Both the position numbers and the translations under genes were made by a program. From Planctomycetaceae bacterium (lineage in GTDB: Bacteria; Planctomycetota; Planctomycetia; Pirellulales; Thermoguttaceae), in the NCBI GenBank assembly GCA_031257725.1, contig JAIROD010000448.1:1-5306 (forward strand): 5,306 nucleotides of DNA, read 5' to 3'. Shown piece after piece: positions 1-5,054 of this stretch; position 1 is the stretch's first letter; the number at the start of each line of letters is the position of its first letter. The notes under the pieces are model-generated. The model saw only the letters and a program-made list of their open reading frames with translations. It was not told the origin of the DNA and did not search any database.

Positions 1-56
1 GGGACGCAATATTGGTGAAATTTATGCTTGGTGTTTTTCTACCAATATTGCGTCCC
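1..56. repeat. Perfect 16-bp inverted repeat, 24-nt loop
   Basis: Bases 1-16 (GGGACGCAATATTGGT) are the exact reverse complement of 41-56, separated by a 24-nt AT-rich loop. Transcribed from either strand this would form a strong hairpin. No oligo-T run follows it directly, so it does not look like a simple terminator. The right arm is part of the 31-bp unit repeated at 87-117, so the structure probably belongs to a family of interspersed palindromes that continues beyond the left edge of the window. Confidence 0.85.
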
Positions 57-117
57 TAACGGGACGAGCGTTTTTAATCGACATCATTTTCTACCAAGAT
101 GTTGTCCCTAACGGGAC
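35..117. repeat. Two copies of a 31-bp palindrome-ended repeat
   Basis: Bases 35-65 and 87-117 match at 27 of 31 positions. Both begin TTTTCTACCAA and end with the short hairpin GTCCC-TAAC-GGGAC (52-65 and 104-117). The four differences all fall in the middle (bases 6-11 after the first CT). A 21-nt stretch separates the copies. The GGGACG at 1-6 suggests that a third unit ends at the window edge. Two diverged copies with a short spacer resemble REP/BIME-type intergenic repeats rather than a CRISPR array. Confidence 0.7.
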
Positions 118-139
118 AGGAAAAGGAACATTGACCGCG

Positions 140-178
140 ACTGAATAGTTACAATTTTTGATAAAAAATATCTGTGAT
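140..178. repeat. Copy of a motif shared with the 859-1018 element
   Basis: ACTGAATAGTTA (140-151) is followed, after a short AT-rich insert, by AAAAAATAT and then TGATA (ending about 178). The same order of motifs occurs at 980-1013: ACTGAATAGTTA, an A run ending in AATAT, then TGATA. In both places the motif lies 16-22 nt to the right of a GC-rich palindrome. It may be the remnant right end of a related repeat element. The exact match is only 12 nt, so the relationship is tentative. Confidence 0.4.
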
Positions 179-376
179 AGTCGGAAGGTACCATGTGTTG
201 TGGTACGTTGGTTATTGAAATTTTGATCTTGTTTTAAGTTCGCTGTTAAATATTCATAGTCATTACCGCGTGGTATGAGACGGATTGGACTTAAAGTGGT
301 AAGTAGTCAAATTTCAATAGTGTATTGTTTCAAAAGGATGTAACTATTCATCCATTTGTGCTGTTTTTTTTAGAAC

Positions 377-403
377 GTGAAACAAGTGGTGAGTCGTTAC
401 AAT
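377..403 (+). promoter_or_regulatory. Weak candidate sigma70-type promoter
   Basis: TACAAT at 398-403 matches the -10 consensus at 5 of 6 positions. It would place a transcript start near 410, about 27 nt before the ATG at 437, leaving room for the Shine-Dalgarno site at 423-429. The only -35-like hexamer is GTGAAA at 377-382, with a short 15-nt spacer, so the call rests mainly on the -10. The pair at 223-251 is an alternative. Confidence 0.22.
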
Positions 404-422
404 ACAACAACAACAATTTTTT

Positions 423-429
423 GGAGGAG
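423..429 (+). promoter_or_regulatory. Strong Shine-Dalgarno site (GGAGGAG)
   Basis: GGAGGAG lies 7 nt before the ATG at 437. It fixes the start of the secreted-protein gene at 437 rather than at the in-frame GTG at 377. It is the only clear Shine-Dalgarno site in the window: neither ligA nor the ATPase-nuclease gene has one. Confidence 0.8.
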
Positions 430-436
430 ATTTCAG

Positions 437-835
437 ATGAACAAATTATTTTTTCAGACGGGTGTACTATCAACCCTTATGGGACTGGGAATTTGTTTGA
501 TTGCGTTTGTTTTAGCCGATTACAGTGTGAAAGTCGCCTATGCAAGTTGCCCAAATGTCACAGTAAGAATAAATAGTCCGTGTGTGACTATGCTTGCAAC
601 CTGTACCGGTTCACAACAAGGATGTACGTCTCGGCAAGGAGAAACAACAGCAACGGGTAATTTTCAATGCGATTGGCCAAGTTCTGGATCAACATGTGTT
701 GGGACAGGAAACTTTGTACCTTGCAAGACAACTTTCGCATGTAAAAATGTTTCTGGTGTATGCGTTCTTAACGAGCTTGTTGTCATCCAAATTCATACAG
801 CCGAAACGAAAACAAGTGTTTCATGCCCCGGTTAA
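437..835 (+). CDS. Small exported cysteine-rich protein, unknown function
   Basis: This gene encodes 132 residues and ends in TAA. I do not recognise a named family. The N-terminus is a typical export signal: MNK, then a hydrophobic stretch (about residues 10-27), then AYA-S (residues 34-37), which suits signal peptidase I cleavage just before Cys38. Cleavage after VLA (residue 27) is also possible. The segment could instead stay as a membrane anchor. The rest contains ten cysteines (38, 49, 56, 63, 78, 87, 96, 102, 109, 130) and many Ser, Thr and Gly. This even number and spacing would suit disulfide bonding in an oxidising compartment. There is no lipobox, so a lipoprotein is unlikely. The start is set by GGAGGAG 7 nt upstream. 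The gene stands alone on the plus strand and converges with ligA across the palindromic element at 859-1018. Short Cys-rich exported proteins are common orphans in planctomycete genomes (recollection). The reading frame is well supported; the function is unknown. Confidence 0.8.
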   Translation: MNKLFFQTGVLSTLMGLGICLIAFVLADYSVKVAYASCPNVTVRINSPCVTMLATCTGSQQGCTSRQGETTATGNFQCDWPSSGSTCVGTGNFVPCKTTFACKNVSGVCVLNELVVIQIHTAETKTSVSCPG

Positions 836-858
836 TTGTCTAAATTAAGTGTTTTCAG

Positions 859-1018
859 GTAATATATCAGTGGAATTTTTCGGAGATTGAAGTTTATTTT
901 TTACCACCCCTGCCCCTCCGAAGGAGGGGAATCATTCCCCTCCTTCGGAGGGGCAAGGGGTGGGCATTCGGAGGAAACAACTGAATAGTTAAAAAAAAAT
1001 ATTTCACTGATATATTAC
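859..1018. mobile_element. MITE-like palindromic element with 18-bp terminal inverted repeats
   Basis: Bases 859-876 pair with 1001-1018 at 17 of 18 positions; the core, TAATATATCAGTG at 860-872 against 1005-1017, is perfect. These arms enclose a GC-rich nested palindrome (904-963) and AT-rich flanks. The whole unit is about 160 bp, holds no gene and sits between the convergent ends of the Cys-rich gene and ligA. Terminal inverted repeats, small size, no coding capacity and an intergenic position suggest a non-autonomous mobile or interspersed palindromic element. I see no target-site duplication at its edges, so transposition is inferred, not shown. It could also act as a transcription barrier between the two converging genes. 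Confidence 0.5.
904..963. repeat. GC-rich nested palindrome (long hairpin)
   Basis: The arm 904-932 is the reverse complement of 934-963 except for one extra A in the right arm, giving a stem of about 29 bp around a very tight turn. Each arm is itself a hairpin: CCCCTCC-GAA-GGAGGGG at 913-929 and CCCCTCC-TTC-GGAGGGG at 937-953. The DNA can therefore fold as one long hairpin or as two small ones. No T run follows it on either strand, so it is not a canonical intrinsic terminator. Similar CCCCTCC/GGAGGGG palindromes are abundant interspersed repeats in several bacterial phyla (recollection). Confidence 0.85.
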
Positions 1019-1026
1019 AATTTTTT

Positions 1027-3201
1027 TCATTGTTCCAGCATCTTGAGAAATTCCGGTTCATAAACAATACGGATACCAAGTTTTTCCGCTTTGGCAAGTT
1101 TACTGCCCGGATTCTGACCAACAAGAACAAATGTAGTCTTCGACGAAACACTCGACGACGGACGACCGCCGTGCCGGTCAATAACCTCTTCAATTTCGTT
1201 ACGCTTAAAATGATCCAGCGTTCCCGTAACTACAATCGTCATCCCTTGCAACGGTAAATTTTGAAAGGCGGATGTTGAATCGGAACCGGAATTTGAATCG
1301 AATGACATTGTGTCCCCGCCTTTTTGTTCCGTATTTTGATCCATACTTTGTTCCATACTTTGTTCCATACTTTGACCGGCATGTTGACCACTGTTTTGAG
1401 CGGTACTGTTGGTCAATTCTTTGATTAAATCGTCAATCATAACGGATTCGGTTTGGAAAAAATTAAACACGCTTTGGGCTGTCGTTGTACCAATTTCATT
1501 AATATTACTCAATTCTTCTTCGGTTGCCGCACGAAGTTTTTCGATGGTTCCAAAATGTTTCGCCAAAATTCCGGAAACACGGACTCCAACATGCCGAATA
1601 CTCAACGCATTCAGAAGTTTTCCCAAATCACGGTTTTTGCTTTTCTCAATACCGTCAAGGAGATTTTTAACGAGTAACGGTACTTCGTCGGGCTTTTTGG
1701 GCTTCGCTTTCATCCGCTCCAGATTTTTGGAACGAATTGTATCCCATGTCAAACGGTAAAGATCGCCGAAATTTTTGACCAGTCCCGAATCAACTAACTG
1801 ATCAATTAATTCCTTACCAAGACCTTCAATATCCATTGCATTACGTCCGGCAAAGTAACGTAATTTTTCTTTAATCTGAGCGGGACATTCTTGATTATTA
1901 CAACGAATATAAACGCCGCCGCTGTCCTGTGATAAAACACCGCCGCAAACCGGACACCGTTTCGGAAATTCAAACGGCAAAAGATTTTCCGTCCGCTTAT
2001 GCTTTTCAACACGAACAATATGCGGAATAATCTTGCCGGCTTTTTCGACAACCACCACATCGCCAACCCGAATATCTTTTCGTTCAATTTCTTCGGCATT
2101 GTGTAAACTCGCACGGGAAACCGTTGTTCCCGCCAACTCGACCGGTTCCAGTTCGGCAACCGGAGTTATCGTACCGGTTTTACCAACTTGAACGCGAATA
2201 TCCAATAATTTCGTTACGGCTTCATATTTTTCCACTTTGTACGCAATAATCCAACGCGGCGATTTTGACGTGGAACCAAGCTTTTCACGAAGATCAAACC
2301 GGTCAAGTTTCAGAACAAGACCGTCAATTTCAAAATCAAGATCAGACAAAAAATTATCGTCGCCGGCGTAGAGCGATTCGCAATAATCAACAGCGTCTGA
2401 AAAAGAATCAACATGCCGGACATGCGGTGTTACCGGAATACCGTAAGTCTCCAACTCCCTCAAAAATTCAGAATGAGTTACCGCATTCAATCCGTCACAA
2501 AAACCAATACCGTGCGCAAAAAACCGAAGACGGCGCTCCGCACAGATTTTCGGATCAAGTAACCGTACACTACCGGCTGTAACATTGCGCGTATTCGCAT
2601 ACGTTGTCAATCCGGCAGCCTCCTGAGACTGATTCAACAGGACAAGATCGGAATTACGCATGTAAATTTCGCCGCGAATCTCAATCTGTTTCGGCGGTTT
2701 TTTCGTTGTGAGTCTTAACGGAATATCACGCAATGTCCGTATATTATGCGTAATATCGTCACCCAAAATACCGTTGCCGCGCGTTAATCCCTGAACAAGA
2801 AATCCGTCTTCATAAATCAACGAAGCAGCCACTCCATCAATTTTCAGTTCCACAACCCACGCCGGCTCTTTCACCCCCTTCCGGTCTTGATTCGAAATCC
2901 CGCCAAGTAATTTTGTAACACGATTGCCGAATTCGCGGAGTTCTCCCATATTGTACGTATTTTCAATAGACAACATCGGAACACGGTGTGGAACGGTAAT
3001 CAGACCTTCCATCGGTTCACCGCCAAGACGTTGCGTCGGACTGTCCGGCGGAATTGCTTCATTGCTCCCGGCTTCCAACTCCTGAAGTTGCCGAAGCAAT
3101 AAATCATATTCCCTGTCAGAAATAATCGGTTCGCCAAACCGGTAACGCCGATCATAATCCCAAAGTTTTTTACGAAGTTCATTAATTGACATGGTTTTCA
3201 T
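1027..3201 (-). CDS. ligA: NAD+-dependent DNA ligase LigA
   Basis: LigA seals single-strand nicks in DNA using NAD+, in Okazaki-fragment joining and repair. All family domains are present in 724 residues. Domain Ia has the NAD-binding YDREYD-like region (about 14-35) and DSPTQRLGG (53-61). The adenylation domain has the catalytic ELKIDG motif with Lys120, then TRGNG (140-144), IRGEIYM (175-181), EIDGLVLK (291-298) and KSPRWIIAYK (313-322). The OB fold spans about 325-400. The zinc finger uses Cys416, 419, 434 and 439. Helix-hairpin-helix repeats span about 455-590 and the BRCT domain about 648-724. Bacterial LigA is usually 660-700 residues; the excess lies in a Gln/Ser/Met-rich linker (about 592-647) built partly from a 12-bp tandem repeat. 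ATG at 3201 and ATG at 3192 are both possible starts; neither has a Shine-Dalgarno site and a T-rich leader precedes them. The stop is TGA. Residues 335-400 recall planctomycete LigA (recollection). Confidence 0.97.
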   Translation of the reverse strand: MKTMSINELRKKLWDYDRRYRFGEPIISDREYDLLLRQLQELEAGSNEAIPPDSPTQRLGGEPMEGLITVPHRVPMLSIENTYNMGELREFGNRVTKLLGGISNQDRKGVKEPAWVVELKIDGVAASLIYEDGFLVQGLTRGNGILGDDITHNIRTLRDIPLRLTTKKPPKQIEIRGEIYMRNSDLVLLNQSQEAAGLTTYANTRNVTAGSVRLLDPKICAERRLRFFAHGIGFCDGLNAVTHSEFLRELETYGIPVTPHVRHVDSFSDAVDYCESLYAGDDNFLSDLDFEIDGLVLKLDRFDLREKLGSTSKSPRWIIAYKVEKYEAVTKLLDIRVQVGKTGTITPVAELEPVELAGTTVSRASLHNAEEIERKDIRVGDVVVVEKAGKIIPHIVRVEKHKRTENLLPFEFPKRCPVCGGVLSQDSGGVYIRCNNQECPAQIKEKLRYFAGRNAMDIEGLGKELIDQLVDSGLVKNFGDLYRLTWDTIRSKNLERMKAKPKKPDEVPLLVKNLLDGIEKSKNRDLGKLLNALSIRHVGVRVSGILAKHFGTIEKLRAATEEELSNINEIGTTTAQSVFNFFQTESVMIDDLIKELTNSTAQNSGQHAGQSMEQSMEQSMDQNTEQKGGDTMSFDSNSGSDSTSAFQNLPLQGMTIVVTGTLDHFKRNEIEEVIDRHGGRPSSSVSSKTTFVLVGQNPGSKLAKAEKLGIRIVYEPEFLKMLEQ
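1329..1400. repeat. 12-bp tandem repeat inside ligA, in frame
   Basis: Three almost identical 12-bp units, CCATACTTTGTT, lie at 1341-1352, 1353-1364 and 1365-1376 (the last ends in AC). Degenerate units flank them at 1329-1340, 1377-1388 and 1389-1400. Because 12 is a multiple of 3, unit gain or loss keeps the ligA frame. On the minus strand they encode the four-residue repeat QSME (residues about 610-622) within the flexible linker before the BRCT domain. Confidence 0.85.
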
Positions 3202-3301
3202 TCGATAAAATAAAAGTAAAAATATAAAGTAAAAGCGTTAAGGGCAGGAATAATAGAAAAGAAAACAAATAGACGGAGAGTTCATGGAATTAGGATTATT
3301 A

Positions 3302-3333
3302 GGATAATATTGACCGAAACCGTAACAGTCTAT
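3302..3333. repeat. 32-bp direct repeat, copy 1 (downstream of the ATPase-nuclease gene)
   Basis: This copy matches 4941-4972 at 29 of 32 positions; the shared core is ACCGAAACCGTAAC followed by GTCTAT. It lies 24 bp beyond the stop codon of the ATPase-nuclease gene and about 100 bp upstream of the ligA start. Similarity continues weakly past 3333 (ATGTT in both, offset by a 5-nt gap), so the duplicated block may originally have been about 40 bp. Confidence 0.8.
3304..3332 (-). promoter_or_regulatory. Candidate ligA promoter inside the direct repeat
   Basis: Read on the minus strand, TAGACT (3327-3332) and TATTAT (3304-3309) are spaced by exactly 17 nt, giving 4 of 6 and 5 of 6 matches to the sigma70 consensus. 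A start near 3297 would give ligA a leader of about 95 nt. The same arrangement recurs in the second repeat copy upstream of the ATPase-nuclease gene, which is the main reason to propose it. Confidence 0.3.
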
Positions 3334-3343
3334 GTTGCCGGTT
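3318..3343 (-). terminator. Weak hairpin after the ATPase-nuclease gene
   Basis: AACCG (3318-3322) pairs with CGGTT (3339-3343), and AACA (3324-3327) pairs with TGTT (3333-3336) around a GTCTA loop, with a small internal bulge. It begins 13 nt after the TAA of the ATPase-nuclease gene. Only a TTT-containing sequence follows, not a clear U tract, so termination here is uncertain. The hairpin overlaps the direct repeat. Confidence 0.22.
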
Positions 3344-3356
3344 ACTACTCACAATT

Positions 3357-4928
3357 TTAACATCCCAATACGGTTACATTGCTTGTTTCATCGACCATCC
3401 ATGATATTTTTTCGTCCCACGACAGTTCTTTGGCATTCGGACGACGATCGAAAATTACCAGATAAGCAGGCGCCAACGCGTCCATTTTGTCGCGATATTT
3501 CCGAATCTGCTCCAATCCTTCTTCCCGGACAGCATCGGGAGTATCATAGTAATGAATGATTTTCACTTCGATGATATAACACTTTCCGGCATACTCCACC
3601 ATTAGATCCATACGACCTCGACCGGCAGCCAATTCTCTGTCAATATCACCGTTTCCATTGGTAACACGTTGGAGAAAAGCCATTAACAAAAGGTGTGGAA
3701 ATGCTTCGGTATAATCCGCTTTTTCTTCCCATATCTCCGAATGTCGCCGCCAGAATTTTTGAAATTCGCGCAGTAAATTATCCATATCAAGTTCTCCATT
3801 CGGTTTTTGCCATTGCCACGACGATGGCGGCGGAAAAGAATCATGATATTCCGAACTGATATAGCGAGTAAGAATCTCCTCATAAACAGGATTGGCAATA
3901 GTAAATCCCGTATCGGAATTCCATTTCACCAGCCCCAAATCCATAGTCAACTCTACATCAGGATTTATTCGTCCCAACGGATTACTACTACCGGTAATAA
4001 TCGTTTGTATCACGGATTTCACTCTCGGATCGCGAAGACGTTCTCCCAAAGAATCCAAATGCGTCTCCCGCGCTTCGATCATCTGTTCCCGCGCTTGCCG
4101 GACATGTTCCAATGTGACGGTTTCCGTGCTTTCGGCATCCAGAATACGAAGCGTTGCCCGCATAAACAGAGAATTGACAATCCACGGTTGCCCGCCGGAT
4201 TGCTCATAAACATAATCAAGCGCTTCCTGCGTGATTTGCTGTCCGGTTTCTTCCGTCCGCTGGAAAAATAACGTACACACATCGGTTTTGGAAAAATTCG
4301 ATAACATCGCCGAATCAGCCTTGATATTGAACGGCGAACCCGAATTGACCGGTTTACCATCTTTGGCTTTGATAAGATAATCTTTCAAGTCGCGCATACC
4401 AACCAACGCAATGGATACAGGAAATTTACCCACTCCGCGCGTAACAAAACCAGACCGCAAAAGCCGTAAAAAACGAACCAACGGGTCGTTTTCCAATACA
4501 TCTACTTCGTCAAATAAAATGACCAACGGCTTAGGCTCGACTAGACACGACAAATGCGTTAACGTGTCGGCAAATTTAGTTTCAGGAAACCCCGTCTCCG
4601 GTATGGGATCGGCTAATCCCAATTGTTGTGCCGCTTCGCAAATGCTGCGATGCACCAGTAACATCGCTTCATTGACTTCAGTTACCCGCTGGCAACTCTC
4701 AACGCTCACATAACATGCCACTGCTTCGTTGCCGGTATTGATTTCACGCTCCCAACTTTGCAGGAAAGTGGTCTTGCCCGTTTGCCGCGGCGCGTGAAGC
4801 ACCCAATAGAGTTTATCCTTTATGTAACGGTGCAACTGTGCCCCCACTAACCGCTCTTCCGGCGGAAGCATGTAATGGTCTTCAGGATTACACGGTCCTG
4901 TAGTATTAAAAAAACGTCGTCTGTTCAT
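3357..4928 (-). CDS. P-loop ATPase with C-terminal PD-(D/E)XK nuclease-like domain
   Basis: This gene encodes 523 residues. The N-terminus (FFNTTGPCNPEDHYMLPP) and a Walker A motif, APRQTGKTT (46-54, Lys52), identify the AAA-like ATP-binding family that starts this way. Walker B is LVILFDEVD (135-143), followed by a sensor-like LVGMRDLKDY (175-184) and GGQPWIVNSL (245-254), typical of STAND/AAA-type ATPases. The C-terminus carries a PD-(D/E)XK nuclease-like core: GRGRMDL with Asp441, then YIIEVK with Glu454 and Lys456, then GLEQIRKY and YLVIFDRRP. The catalytic residues look intact, so nuclease activity is plausible but not shown. The biological role of the family is not established; defence or mobile-element roles are sometimes suspected. 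The ATG at 4928 is preferred: the frame extends to a TTG at 4952, but the family N-terminus fits 4928. There is no Shine-Dalgarno site. The gene is bracketed by 32-bp direct repeats. The family is often multicopy within one genome (recollection). Confidence 0.9.
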   Translation of the reverse strand: MNRRRFFNTTGPCNPEDHYMLPPEERLVGAQLHRYIKDKLYWVLHAPRQTGKTTFLQSWEREINTGNEAVACYVSVESCQRVTEVNEAMLLVHRSICEAAQQLGLADPIPETGFPETKFADTLTHLSCLVEPKPLVILFDEVDVLENDPLVRFLRLLRSGFVTRGVGKFPVSIALVGMRDLKDYLIKAKDGKPVNSGSPFNIKADSAMLSNFSKTDVCTLFFQRTEETGQQITQEALDYVYEQSGGQPWIVNSLFMRATLRILDAESTETVTLEHVRQAREQMIEARETHLDSLGERLRDPRVKSVIQTIITGSSNPLGRINPDVELTMDLGLVKWNSDTGFTIANPVYEEILTRYISSEYHDSFPPPSSWQWQKPNGELDMDNLLREFQKFWRRHSEIWEEKADYTEAFPHLLLMAFLQRVTNGNGDIDRELAAGRGRMDLMVEYAGKCYIIEVKIIHYYDTPDAVREEGLEQIRKYRDKMDALAPAYLVIFDRRPNAKELSWDEKISWMVDETSNVTVLGC

Positions 4929-4940
4929 AATTTTTACTTT

Positions 4941-4972
4941 GGATAATATCAACCGAAACCGTAACCGTCTAT
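4941..4972. repeat. 32-bp direct repeat, copy 2 (upstream of the ATPase-nuclease gene)
   Basis: This is the partner of 3302-3333 in the same orientation, with 29 of 32 positions identical. It ends 12 bp before the ATG at 4928. The two copies are 1639 bp apart start to start and enclose exactly one complete gene. Confidence 0.8.
4943..4971 (-). promoter_or_regulatory. Candidate promoter of the ATPase-nuclease gene
   Basis: On the minus strand, TAGACG (4966-4971) and TATTAT (4943-4948) are separated by 17 nt, as in the other repeat copy. A transcript start about 7 nt after the -10 would fall near 4936, only about 8 nt before the ATG. The mRNA would be almost leaderless, which agrees with the missing Shine-Dalgarno site. 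Confidence 0.33.
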
Positions 4973-4997
4973 TTTATGTTCCTTTTTTAACAGAATA

Positions 4998-5009
4998 AAC
5001 AAATTTGTT
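4998..5009. repeat. 12-bp perfect palindrome AACAAATTTGTT
   Basis: This palindrome lies in the 126-bp gap upstream of the ATPase-nuclease gene, about 26 bp upstream of its candidate -35. A related inverted repeat, AACAAAT-TG-ATTTGTT, lies at 5066-5081 in the end of the neighbouring coding region. It could be an operator, but AT-rich sequence yields such palindromes by chance. Confidence 0.3.
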
Positions 5010-5036
5010 GCGAAATTGTTAATGAACGAAATTACT

Positions 5037-5054
5037 CGACGGTATATTCCGACG
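5037..5054 (-). terminator. Weak hairpin directly after the partial gene
   Basis: On the minus strand CGTCGG (5054-5049) can pair with CCGTCG (5042-5037) around a 6-nt AT loop, with one T-T mismatch. It starts at the base after the TAG stop of the gene at 5055. Only a loosely T-containing sequence follows, so termination is possible but weak. Confidence 0.25.

Larger units (their letters stand above)
118..436. other. Non-coding leader region upstream of the secreted-protein gene
   Basis: No convincing coding frame is visible in this AT-rich stretch. It holds the ACTGAATAGTTA motif at 140-151, which recurs at 980-991, and a small hairpin with 6-bp arms (GTACCA 188-193, TGGTAC 201-206) around a 7-nt loop. 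It also holds weak promoter-like pairs: TTGATC (223-228), 17 nt, TTAAAT (246-251), and a better -10 at 398-403. The 3' end carries the ribosome binding site for the gene at 437. No tRNA or riboswitch fold was recognised. Confidence 0.55.
3202..3356. other. Intergenic region between ligA and the ATPase-nuclease gene
   Basis: This 155-bp gap upstream of ligA holds a run of A-rich near-repeats just before the ligA start (3210-3221 and 3224-3235), which read as a T-rich leader on the ligA strand. It also holds one copy of the 32-bp direct repeat (3302-3333) and a small imperfect hairpin (3318-3343). No gene was seen. Confidence 0.6.

Noticed and set aside
1..117. A short CRISPR array
   Set aside because: There are only two full units, they differ at four central positions, the spacing is irregular and each unit ends in its own hairpin. 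No cas gene is visible.
377..436. An upstream GTG start for the Cys-rich gene
   Set aside because: The extra 20 residues have no signal-peptide character and no ribosome binding site, while GGAGGAG lies 7 nt before the ATG at 437.
541..553. A lipoprotein signal at the Cys-rich protein (YAS-C)
   Set aside because: The position three before the cysteine is Tyr and the hydrophobic core lies too far upstream; this does not fit the lipobox.
991..1027. An intrinsic terminator for ligA (AAAAAAAT paired with ATTTTTTT around a 19-nt loop)
   Set aside because: The stem is made only of A-T pairs, has a long loop and uses up its own T run; it is too weak to call.
3807..4271. A long plus-strand reading frame inside the ATPase-nuclease gene
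   Set aside because: It is antisense to a well-supported gene with intact motifs, has no family resemblance and reads as low-complexity shadow protein. The same applies to open frames antisense to ligA, such as 1409-1759 and 2265-2582.
4929..4952. A TTG start for the ATPase-nuclease gene
   Set aside because: The added eight residues overlap the promoter-like repeat, and the family N-terminus fits the ATG at 4928.
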